Shown here one piece after another: positions 1 through 7,800 of a DNA stretch of 64,000 nucleotides. The notes beneath the pieces are model-generated. The model worked only from the letters and a program-made list of their open reading frames with translations, ran no database searches and was not told the DNA's origin. Position 1 is the stretch's first letter, and the number at the start of each line of letters is the position of its first letter. The stretch comes from CBDCRK01 sp965220955 (GTDB taxonomy: Bacteria > Desulfobacterota > Binatia > Bin18 > CBDCRK01). The stretch covers positions 1 to 64,000 of the forward strand of contig CBDCRK010000045.1 of NCBI GenBank assembly GCA_965220955.1, written 5' to 3'. The translations under genes and the position numbers were made by a program.

Positions 1-134
1 TACAAGCGTTTGGCTATTTTCAAGGTCGTTCGTGCAGTCGAGCCATTTCCCTGCTCACGCGGTTTTCAGCTATGCTGGTGCGACCTCTTGATAAGGGATT
101 TATGAGATAATTTCTTTTGGGGGGATAAAAACGC

Positions 135-1173
135 ATGGGTTTAATGATCGAGGCAGAGATCACGCCGGGAATGAGCGCTAAAGAAGCAACCCAGCTCGCC
201 TCCTTGGTAGAAGAGGTGGGGTTTGACAGATTGGGCATCTCAGATGTGACCTTCTATCCAGAATAGTTTCCAAATACAGACAATCTGCGCGCTAGTAACA
301 AAACGTATCCGCATCGGCAGCTTGGTGACCAATCCCTATACCAGGCATCCAGCTATGTTGGCGGGCGCCGTAGCAACCCTACAGGACATCTCGGAGGGTC
401 GTGCATTTCTTGGGCTTGGGGTAGGGGCAGGGCTTGAACCGTTGGGATAGTATCATCCAAGGCCAGTCGCCGCGCTACGAGAGTCCGTGCACGTTATCCG
501 TGAACTCCTGGCTGGCAATACCGTGACCTATTGCGGCCGTATTTTTAATGTTACTAAGCCAAGCTGACCCTTGTTCCAACACAGCCGATCCCAATCCTGA
601 TCGGGACGCGCAGCCCGCAAACCATGAAGCTTGCCGGAGAGGTGGCGGATATTGCGGTTGTTGGGGCACGCTACTTGTCTGAACAGACAGCTCAGACCTA
701 TTGCAGTTGGATTGCCCAAGGAGCGGAACGCGTGGGCCGCACCCTGTTGGACATCGAGGTCGCTCCCAGAATAACTTTATGCGTATCCCACGATGGAGAC
801 TTAGCCAGACAAAGCGTCAAGCTATATGCCGCCTACTATCTTGTGCTCCTCAAGCCCAAAGATATGCTGATTGAGGCAACTCGCCTGGCGCGGATCGAAG
901 CCATTGTTCAGCGCGTAACCGACTGGTACTTCTCTCCACATGTGCGCTATCCCGAAGAGCTTGATGGCTTTGATAACGGACGATATTGTTGATCGGTTCG
1001 CAGTTGCAGGAACGCCGCAAGAATGTGTACGCAAAATCCAACGCATTGTTGACTTAGGGTTTACCAGCGTGAGCATGAATCTGGCAGCTGCTAGGCGGGG
1101 AAGCATGTATGAAGGATTGAGAGAGACTATTGCTTCGTTCGGCGAGGTCATCCCAGAGATCAAGCGTTTGTAG
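135..1173 (+). pseudogene. LLM-class (luciferase-like) flavin/F420-dependent oxidoreductase, decayed
   Basis: Reading from the ATG at 135, conserved blocks of the bacterial luciferase-like family appear in order but in different frames. The N-terminal block ends in VGFDRLGISDV, a TNPYTRHPAMLAGAVATLQ block follows, then EGRAFLGLGVG, and the C-terminal TIM-barrel half (624-992) with a tail at 940-1173. A frameshift falls near 265, an in-frame TAG near 449, a further break near 565 and another frameshift around 960-990. With this many lesions it is a true pseudogene, not one sequencing error. The ancestral enzyme would have used reduced flavin or F420 in a TIM barrel, as does the intact homologue at 12560-13582; substrate unknown. 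Family assignment is confident, substrate is not. Confidence 0.8.
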
Positions 1174-1237
1174 ACATTCTCATACCTCGAACACAATATT
1201 GGCAGTCAGGCTCGCCATGACATAGTCTTTGATTCAT

Positions 1238-1257
1238 CTATATAGTCTGCTATATAG
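1238..1257. promoter_or_regulatory. Palindromic operator-like repeat upstream of HTH gene
   Basis: Two copies of CTATATAG, itself palindromic, are separated by TCTG and lie 45 bases before the ATG at 1302. The arrangement is at once a direct and an inverted repeat, as expected for a dimeric XRE repressor site. Autoregulation by the downstream HTH protein is an inference. Confidence 0.5.
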
Positions 1258-1301
1258 GGATATCTCTCCTGAAAATCCGGAGCCAGAGGGATTGTAGTTA
1301 C

Positions 1302-1526
1302 ATGATCAATGAAGATAGGGACTACGCAGCTCTGGTCAAGACCCTTCGTCAGCGTCTTGGTCTAACGCAGGAGCAATTCGCTCATCGCATCGGGGTTACA
1401 TTTGCCTCTGTAAACCGGTGGGAGAGCGGTCAAGTAAAACCCTCTCCGATGGCTAGACAAAAGCTTAAGGCCCTTGATCGGAAAAGCGTGCCCACGAAAT
1501 TTGTCAAGCGAAGAGCTTCTTCGTGA
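1302..1526 (+). CDS. Small XRE-family helix-turn-helix regulator
   Basis: The 74-residue product carries one Cro/C1-type HTH over residues 10-60. LGLTQEQFAHRIGV forms the first helices, and VNRWESG followed by PSPMARQKL is the recognition helix and its flank, typical of solitary plasmid- or transposon-type XRE regulators. It sits between a palindromic site and a RadC-like gene that begins 52 bases downstream, so it may control the accessory block that follows or simply itself. No partner toxin of RelE/HigB type is visible beside it. Fold assignment is secure; target genes are unknown. Confidence 0.8.
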   Translation: MINEDRDYAALVKTLRQRLGLTQEQFAHRIGVTFASVNRWESGQVKPSPMARQKLKALDRKSVPTKFVKRRASS

Positions 1527-1578
1527 GATTCCCCTCTGTGGCCATTGCGGCCGATCTATCTCTTGGGGATGGAGTAGA

Positions 1579-2298
1579 ATGAAGCCCGACCGAATCACGA
1601 ACTGGCCTAAACGAGAACGCCCACGGGAACGGCTGATTGCGGAGGGACCCGAGCGGCTTACGGACGCCGAGTTGTTAGCCATTATCTTACGAGCCGGCCG
1701 TGGGACGTTCAAGACAGGTGTACCAGGCGATACCGCCGTAACGATTGCGCGATCATTGCTTGTTGACTTTCAGGGATTGGCCGGACTGGATCGTACTCAC
1801 CGCCGCGATCTCCTGAAAGTCAATGGTTTAAACGTTGCCAAGGTTTCTCAGATCAAGGCAGCCTTCGAACTAGGCAAGCGCCTGTGCGCTAATACTTTGA
1901 AGCCGCGTTCGTTCGAATCCGCGTCGGAGGTTGCCGATTACCTTCGGCCTCGACTTGTCGGAGCCAGGCAGGAAATCGTAATTGCTCTCCTGCTTGATGG
2001 TCAGAACCGTCTTATTGAAGAGAAGGTGGTTACCGAGGGAACACCAACTCAGGCGACTGTATATGTCCGCCGAGTACTAGAAGAGGCCCTACGTGCTTCT
2101 GCTGCCGCCATAGTGCTCGTGCACAATCATCCTTCAGGAAGCCCTGATCCTTCACCGGGAGACGACGAGACTACTCAGGACATGGACAATGGAGCGAGAC
2201 TGATTGGTCTCGTTCTCATCGACCATGTGATCATTGGTGGAGCCGGACACTACAGCTACGCTGATTCAGGAAGGCTCCAGGAATTTCGGGAGTCATAG
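1579..2298 (+). CDS. radC: RadC-like JAMM/MPN domain protein
   Basis: The 239-residue protein has the RadC layout: an N-terminal ERPRERL...LTDAELLAIILRAG block, a helix-hairpin-helix-like segment (residues 75-100) and a C-terminal JAB/MPN+ domain. The complete metal motif HNHPSGSPDPSPGDD is present, so the metalloprotease-like site looks intact. The open frame extends upstream to 1474, but the ATG at 1579 with GGAG just before it gives the usual RadC N-terminus. RadC proteins are common passengers of mobile and defence regions, and despite the name their role in repair is unproven. The stop codon runs into the AGGAGG that serves the restriction-modification gene, so co-transcription with it is likely. 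Confidence 0.88.
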   Translation: MKPDRITNWPKRERPRERLIAEGPERLTDAELLAIILRAGRGTFKTGVPGDTAVTIARSLLVDFQGLAGLDRTHRRDLLKVNGLNVAKVSQIKAAFELGKRLCANTLKPRSFESASEVADYLRPRLVGARQEIVIALLLDGQNRLIEEKVVTEGTPTQATVYVRRVLEEALRASAAAIVLVHNHPSGSPDPSPGDDETTQDMDNGARLIGLVLIDHVIIGGAGHYSYADSGRLQEFRES

Positions 2299-2312
2299 GA
2301 GGAAGCGTGCCC

Positions 2313-4526
2313 ATGGCCGAAAAGAGCTATCCGAAGGCTGACCAGATGCGCATTCGCAGAAACCAGGTCTTTAGCCTTGTTCGCCAGAAGTGGGTGCAAC
2401 TCACCCCGGAAGAGAAGGTACGTCAAGATTACTTGCAGGTTCTGGTCAACGAGTATGGTTATTCTATTGACCAAATAGCTGAAGAAGAAGAGGTGACCGG
2501 AAGGGGTTCGGGGCACGCACGCGCGGATTTTGTTATATGGCGCCACACTCAAGACAAGATGGATAAGAAGAACCCCCTCATAGTTGTCGAGTGCAAGGCC
2601 GACAACGTCACGATTAAGCCTGACGATTACGGACAAGGAGATAACTACGCTCGTCTTACCGGTGCTCTTTTCTTTGTAACCCATAACAGCAAGGAGACAA
2701 AATACTGGCGGGTCGTCCATGAGAGGATGCCCAAGGCAATAGAGGAAATTGATAATATCCCCCATGCTGATGCATCGGATAAGGAGGTTCAAGAGCTACT
2801 TAAGCGCCTTAAGGTATTCAAAGAAGACGAGTTTGCTAATCTCCTTCACCAGTGCCACAACGTGATTCGCAACCGTGAGAAGAAAGATCCCGCCGCCGCC
2901 TTTGACGAAATTGCCAAGATTCTGTTCCTCAAGGTTGTCATTGAACGACGGCTCCGCAGTGGGCGCCAGCGACAGAACCTGTTCTCTGTGGACTTCCTCG
3001 ACCAACAAGCCCAGCTCTACAACGACCCAATTAGGAGCCTCTTCGAGGAAACAAAGAAAGAATACAAAGCCGATCAGATCTTTGAGCCTGATGAAGAGAT
3101 AAACCTCAAGGCGGCAACGGTGAGAGAAATCGTCCGACTTCTTGAGCGCTATAATCTCTCCGACACTTCTGAGGATATCAAGGGCATCGCTTTCGAGCGG
3201 TTCCTGGGGCGAACTTTCCGAGGTGAGATCGGGCAGTTCTTCACGCCGCGAACCATCGTCGAGTTCATGGTCCAGATGGTCGAGCCCAAAGAAGGAGACG
3301 TGATTTGTGACCCGGCCTCCGGCTCAGGCGGGTTTCTCATCCGCTTCTTTGAGATCGTCCGTGAGCAGATTATGGCGGATGTAGACCACCAATACCGCGA
3401 CTTTAAAGAGCAGATCGAGGGCAAAGCGATTTCGGTCACAAAGCGCGTAGAACTCCTCAACGACAAGTATAATGAACTACAAAAAACCATCAACCTGAAG
3501 CACAACGGCTCGCGGTTATGGAACCTAGCCAATCGTTGCATTTTCGGCTGCGACGCCAACGACCGTATGGCCCGCACCAGCAAGATGAACATGATTATGC
3601 ACGGGGATGGCCATGGTGGTGTGCATCACCACGATGGTTTCATCAATGTCAATGGAATCTTTGAGGGACGCTTCGACATCGTCCTGACGAATCCACCTTT
3701 CGGCGCGAACGTTGAGGAAAACGACGTAGTGCTAGAATCCGATATCTCTGTGCCGGATGAGGTGGAGGAACGCTACCGCAGAGAATATGGTGATCTGTAT
3801 AGAGAAGCCATTGCTCATGTGCGGGCTGCAAAAGGTAGGCCCGTTGCCTCCCTCTTTGACCTACCAAAGAAATCCGGACGCATCAAGACAGAGATCCTCT
3901 TTATTGAGCGCTGCCTCGCGCTATTGAAGCCTAGCGGCCGCCTCGGCATTGTTCTTCCGGAAGGAATTTACAATAATCCCAGTCTTGCCTACGTGCGTGA
4001 GTATGTGGAGGACCGAGCCTTCATCCGGGCCGTTATCTCGCTTCCGCAGGAGACGTTCTACTCTGCTGGGGCAAGCGTGAAAGCGAGCCTCCTTTTTCTA
4101 CAGAAGTTTACCGAGCAAGAACAGGCCGAGTTTGACGAAAAGAAGGTACAAGCTCGGACTGAGGTAGAAGCGAAGCACCAAGATGAGATCGCCGAGCGTA
4201 TTGCCACCTTTGAAGCTGATATTGAGGCTGCGAAGAACGACAAACAACGTCGAGCCGAACTCACGAAGGCGCTTAAGGACTACCGCCGTAGTATGGAAGC
4301 AAAGATTGCCCGTGAGGCGCGGGCGCTACTCAAGGAGCGGTTCGCTTACCCAGTATTCCTCTACGAAGCTGAGAAAGTAGGCATCACAGCGACGGGAGAG
4401 GACGACCAGAATGAACTCTACCCTAACGCCAATGTGCCGCATGATGTCGAAAAGACAGCCCTGGGGTTATATAGAGAGTTTCGCAAAAATCCTGAAGTTT
4501 TCTTCTTCACGGAGGATGCCGCATGA
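2313..4526 (+). CDS. Fused restriction endonuclease-N6-adenine methyltransferase (BcgI A-like)
   Basis: This protein of about 737 residues joins an N-terminal HsdR-N-like PD-(D/E)XK nuclease domain to a type I-style N6-adenine methyltransferase. The nuclease has ADFVIW near residue 73 and VVECKAD near 94, giving the D...ExK active site. The methyltransferase has FTPR near 311, the SAM motif DPASGSGG near 334 and catalytic NPPF near 461. No helicase or translocase domain is present, so the layout resembles the A subunit of BcgI-like type IIB enzymes, which cut and methylate with a separate specificity subunit. The following gene starts 4 bases before this stop and encodes that subunit, now broken. 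ATG 2313 is chosen over GTG 2307 because AGGAGG (2296-2301) is better spaced. All catalytic motifs look intact, so without its S subunit this is probably an orphan. Confidence 0.85.
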   Translation: MAEKSYPKADQMRIRRNQVFSLVRQKWVQLTPEEKVRQDYLQVLVNEYGYSIDQIAEEEEVTGRGSGHARADFVIWRHTQDKMDKKNPLIVVECKADNVTIKPDDYGQGDNYARLTGALFFVTHNSKETKYWRVVHERMPKAIEEIDNIPHADASDKEVQELLKRLKVFKEDEFANLLHQCHNVIRNREKKDPAAAFDEIAKILFLKVVIERRLRSGRQRQNLFSVDFLDQQAQLYNDPIRSLFEETKKEYKADQIFEPDEEINLKAATVREIVRLLERYNLSDTSEDIKGIAFERFLGRTFRGEIGQFFTPRTIVEFMVQMVEPKEGDVICDPASGSGGFLIRFFEIVREQIMADVDHQYRDFKEQIEGKAISVTKRVELLNDKYNELQKTINLKHNGSRLWNLANRCIFGCDANDRMARTSKMNMIMHGDGHGGVHHHDGFINVNGIFEGRFDIVLTNPPFGANVEENDVVLESDISVPDEVEERYRREYGDLYREAIAHVRAAKGRPVASLFDLPKKSGRIKTEILFIERCLALLKPSGRLGIVLPEGIYNNPSLAYVREYVEDRAFIRAVISLPQETFYSAGASVKASLLFLQKFTEQEQAEFDEKKVQARTEVEAKHQDEIAERIATFEADIEAAKNDKQRRAELTKALKDYRRSMEAKIAREARALLKERFAYPVFLYEAEKVGITATGEDDQNELYPNANVPHDVEKTALGLYREFRKNPEVFFFTEDAA

Positions 4527-5974
4527 CAGCTGTAGCTCAACGAGCTTTTGTGGTGCCGTGGAAGGACTTGAAACGATGGGTTGTTCCGACGACGTCGCTT
4601 TTGGCAAGGCAATTGCCGGAAGGTTGGTCATTTATTCGTGTCGGTGAACTTGTCCAACAAGTTGATAAACGAGTAAGGGTTGAAGCTAACAAAGAATATA
4701 AAATGACTGGCGTTAAATGGTACGGGGAAGGGACCTTCCATAGGGAAACAGTGAAGGGAGACTCTCTCAGCGCGACTTATGTGACACCTGTAATACCGAA
4801 TGCCTTTATATACAACCGTCTTTTTGCCTGGAAGGGATCGTTTGCCGTTGTGCCGGAGGAACACCGAGAATGTTTCGTCTCCAATGAATTTCCACAATTC
4901 ATCGTTGACGAACAACGCATTCTGCCATGTTATTTGTACCTGTTCTTTATGCGCGACAGCACGATTAGAGCTGTGAATGCATCCTCGATTGGTTCTGCTG
5001 CAATAAGCCGTAACCGTTTCAAAGAAGATGAATTCCTTGATTTTGAAATTCCTCTGCCGCCGCTGCCGGCCCAACTAGCTATCGTTGCACGGTGGGAGAA
5101 GGCTCAGAAGGAAATTGCCGAGGCTCGGAAGCGTCTGTAGGGCGGCTGGAGAAACAGAGATTGTGCACCTGATTTCTAAAGGAGCTTCGGAATACCACTC
5201 CATGCCGAAATCGCTTTACCCAAAGTATTTGCACTATCGTGGAAAGATCTTGGAGCGTTGGAATGTCAGCTACCTGTGCACGGACAATTAGCTAGGAGCT
5301 CGGTCGTCATTCACAGGTCGCAATACCCTATTGAAGCCACCTTGGAGAGATTGCGACTAGGTTTCCTACGGTATTCAGAAGATGCCCGGCTAATCGGCCA
5401 GGCTCAACATCGCTAAGTCCCTATCTTCGGGTTGCCAATGTACAGAAAAGGATACCTGGATCTCGACGATATCAAAGAAATAAACATGCCCGATGAGGAG
5501 ATGGATACTTACCGGCTTGAGCCGGGGACATTTTGTTTGTTGAGGGGAATGGTAGCGCGTACTGAGCTTGGCCGAGTTGCTATGTGGAACGGAGAAATTC
5601 CAAACTGTGTCCACCAAAATCATCTGATAAAGGTTCGAGTCAATACATCTCTCTTATTACCCGAATTTGCCATGAGTCTGGTTTAACACTGAGGTAGGGC
5701 GAAGTCATTTTTTTCGTTCGGCGAAAGACTTCATCTGGCTTCTATGGCACGATCAATTCCGCGGAAGTGCGGAGCGCGCCCATTCCTATCCCACCCTTGA
5801 ATGTTCAGAGGAAAATTGTGAGAGATGTTAAGAGAGAAACGGGCAGATATCGCCCAAGAACAGGAGAAAGCTCGCGTCACCTCGCGGCCACTGTCGAGCG
5901 AGGAAGTTGAAGAGATGATTCTAGGTACTCGACCTGTTCCTAGAGCTAACGGACTGCGGAAAATGAGTGCATGA
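4523..5974 (+). pseudogene. Restriction-modification specificity (S) subunit, broken
   Basis: The first target-recognition domain is read cleanly from 4523 to 5140 and ends in the typical PLPPLPAQLAIV...QKEIAEARKR conserved helix. Beyond the TAG at 5138 the second half is recognisable only in pieces. VGRLEK is in another frame, SPYLRVANVQK appears near 5410, YLDLDDIKEI...DTYRLEPG lies at 5455-5530 after a one-base shift in an A run, and a C-terminal EEVEEMILGTRPV runs to a TGA at 5972-5974. That final TGA overlaps the ATG of the next gene, showing the original operon structure. Several independent lesions make this a real pseudogene, though at least one lies in a homopolymer. Loss of the second domain would change or abolish target recognition. 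Confidence 0.8.
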
Positions 5975-7102
5975 GCCGAGGACGCCAGAAGATCGAGTTC
6001 GAGGGGCTGCTCCAGAGAAATGTACTGGGGACGTTCTGGGTCATCCGCGGATTCGCCGACTTGCGAGACCTGGCTGAAGTGTCAGTGGCTATACCTTATG
6101 AGGGAAGCGGTCTTGGCGATGGCAAAGGTTACCAGCGCGCGATAGACGAAGCTCATGTTGAAGGACTCAAGCGGTTCTTGCAGAAAGGCCGTTACCGCTT
6201 CTTCCCTGAGATTGTCCTGAGCCTGCGGAGTAAAGGCGAAGACGACCCTGTGGTGCCTTTTCGTAAGCGAAGGGCGTCGGAGAGCGATGCCGCTCATGTG
6301 GTTCGTGTCAATCTCAGAGCTCTGCGTGACGGCAACCTCAGCCCCATACGACGCATAGACGGCAACCATCGTCTTGAGGCAGCTAGAAGGCTTGCAGAGG
6401 AGTCGACGCGGAGCGCCACGTTCAAGAATTTCGCAACAGCTCCTTTCTGCTTTGTGATTTTCAACTCCGACCGGCCAGAGGATGACGATCTTGCAGAAGC
6501 CATGCTCTTCAACCTGATTAACAGCAAGGCCCTGCCAATCGTCTCAGAGCACAGCCTATCGGTGCTGATGCGCGACGAAGGGGCACCTTGCCGAGCGCTT
6601 CGATGAGGACCCTCAAGTGTACCTCACACGTTGGATTCGCAACCGGGTTAAGGACTGGCCTCAGGGTTTCTACGAGGCCATGGGAAATGCACCGCTCTCT
6701 CGGCTTCATGCCACAGCGAGGATACTTCTTCGTCCTGGAGGCTTCACAAGTGGTAATCGTGCCCAGATGGAGGCTGGGGGGAAAGCTCTTTTTGACCCGC
6801 TATACGATCTTGCTGTCTGTCTACGTGATCAGTACGAATCGTTTGTTCTGTCGTCGGCCTTCCTCCCCGTTGCTGCGGAGGTCTACACGCATTACACGCT
6901 CATGGATAAAGACCCCAATACGAATACGCGCCAGGATCGACTCCTTCGAGCAGATCTTCTGTTTCTGCAAGAAACTCGGTCAATGTTACGGCTTTTTGGC
7001 CTTCGACTGAAGCGTCGTGATGCTCAGGACTTTCAACAGGATGGCGATGCCACTGGCCTCGGTATTCATCCCGACCAAAGAGACGATGATTGGTGTGAAT
7101 GA
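5971..7102 (+). pseudogene. DGQHR/DndB-like domain protein with frameshift
   Basis: The first frame (5971-6606) carries RRIDGNHRLEAARR near residue 125, a variant of the DGQHR signature found in DndB-like and ParB-related proteins of defence islands. The reading then continues one frame over. Removing one G from the GGGG near 6580 gives DEGHLAERFDEDPQVYLTRW and an open frame to 7102. The last 200 bases overlap antisense the more convincing gene at 6900-7283, so the true C-terminus may have been lost to it. The ATG overlaps the stop of the S subunit (ATGA), so it belonged to the restriction-modification operon. The single homopolymer lesion may be an assembly error. Function in this context is unknown; DndB acts as a regulator or repressor in DNA phosphorothioation systems. 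Confidence 0.6.
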
Positions 7103-7283
7103 GTGCGAAATTGGTAATCGAGGCAAGAACGTTGCGGTTCGCCTGGACGAACAGGTCTTGTTGTACGATTAAGCGAATTTTGCAGTGGTTCTGGCCACGG
7201 CTGAGCACCACAAGGTGAGAATAATAGGAATAGAGATCGAGGGCAGCACGGGCATTGGCAAGCAAATCTTCAACAGGTTGCAC
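6900..7283 (-). CDS. Toxin-antitoxin-like small protein, TumE/DUF6516-like (second gene of pair)
   Basis: The 127-residue product has a helical start (VEDLLANARAALDLYSYY) and then an all-beta-looking core: HCKIRLIVQQDLFVQA, TNFALIH, RLFGRDEYRGQWHRHP. It ends in an acidic helix, LTEFLAETEDLLEG. The order resembles small single-domain proteins encoded as second genes in TumA/TumE-type modules, but I cannot confirm the family. Its GTG start lies 14 bases inside the preceding gene, indicating translational coupling. It runs antisense into the end of the DGQHR gene. Conserved His, Trp and Arg residues in the core would be candidates for an active site if it is a toxin. Confidence 0.6.
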   Translation of the reverse strand: MQPVEDLLANARAALDLYSYYSHLVVLSRGQNHCKIRLIVQQDLFVQANRNVLASITNFALIHTNHRLFGRDEYRGQWHRHPVESPEHHDASVEGQKAVTLTEFLAETEDLLEGVDPGAYSYWGLYP

Positions 7284-7587
7284 GGCAGAGGATCTCCTCT
7301 AAACGGATGATTTCCTCTGCCATTTCCTTGACCATTTGCAAAGCTGTGACCCAGTCAAAATATGCTTCTTCCTCCTCCCAAGAATGGTCTCTGCCGGTGA
7401 TGCGAGTAGTGTGGAAGGTCTCTGCGTCCATTCCGTATTGCTGTCGGTACTCCTCGGCTAGCTCCTGGTACTTTCGACGTTTCTCTTCGGCCTGTGTCTT
7501 GAGCAGACGAACCAGGCTCTCCTCGATGGTCGCTGCAGGTTCAATATGCTGGAGAGAAACAATCAAATCCTCGCTGATTTCAGCCAT
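7270..7587 (-). CDS. Small acidic helical protein, first gene of a coupled pair
   Basis: The 105-residue, almost entirely helical protein has a charged central stretch (AEEKRRKYQELAEEYRQQYG) and an acidic C-terminus (MAEEIIRLEEIL). A strong AGGAGG lies 2-7 bases before the ATG. It overlaps the next gene by 14 bases, an arrangement typical of antitoxin-toxin pairs, with this as the candidate antitoxin or adaptor. No HTH or ribbon-helix-helix DNA-binding motif is evident, so if it is an antitoxin it would act by protein contact. No known family recognised. Confidence 0.6.
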   Translation of the reverse strand: MAEISEDLIVSLQHIEPAATIEESLVRLLKTQAEEKRRKYQELAEEYRQQYGMDAETFHTTRITGRDHSWEEEEAYFDWVTALQMVKEMAEEIIRLEEILCRATC

Positions 7588-7658
7588 AACCTCCTCTTGA
7601 GGACTAGCACGGTCTTATACCGCACCATCTGCTCGCTAGCCGGTCCGCTGCCCTCTTA

Positions 7659-7675
7659 ATATAGTTAAACTATAT
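7659..7675. promoter_or_regulatory. AT-rich inverted repeat upstream of small-gene pair
   Basis: ATATAGTT and AACTATAT form a perfect 8-base inverted repeat around a single A, followed by a run of T. It lies about 70 bases upstream of the pair starting at 7587 and downstream of recQ. It could be an operator, or a weak terminator for recQ; the sequence alone does not decide. Confidence 0.4.
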
Positions 7676-7800
7676 TTTTTCTCTGTGCTTCGACAAAGTC
7701 AACAATACTTCCTCTCTGTGCCCATCTCGTGTGGTTCGATTTAGCCCGGATTAGACCCTGTTCTACCTTACCTTTACAGAATTCACACAGATCACTTTTG

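Noticed and set aside
5138..5143. TAG at the end of the first S-subunit half as a read-through site
   Set aside because: The downstream sequence is out of frame and further lesions follow, so decay explains it better.
6595..6609. TGA in the DGQHR gene as a second selenocysteine codon
   Set aside because: The stop arises from the frameshift in the GGGG run; the in-frame sequence after correction has no Cys position here.
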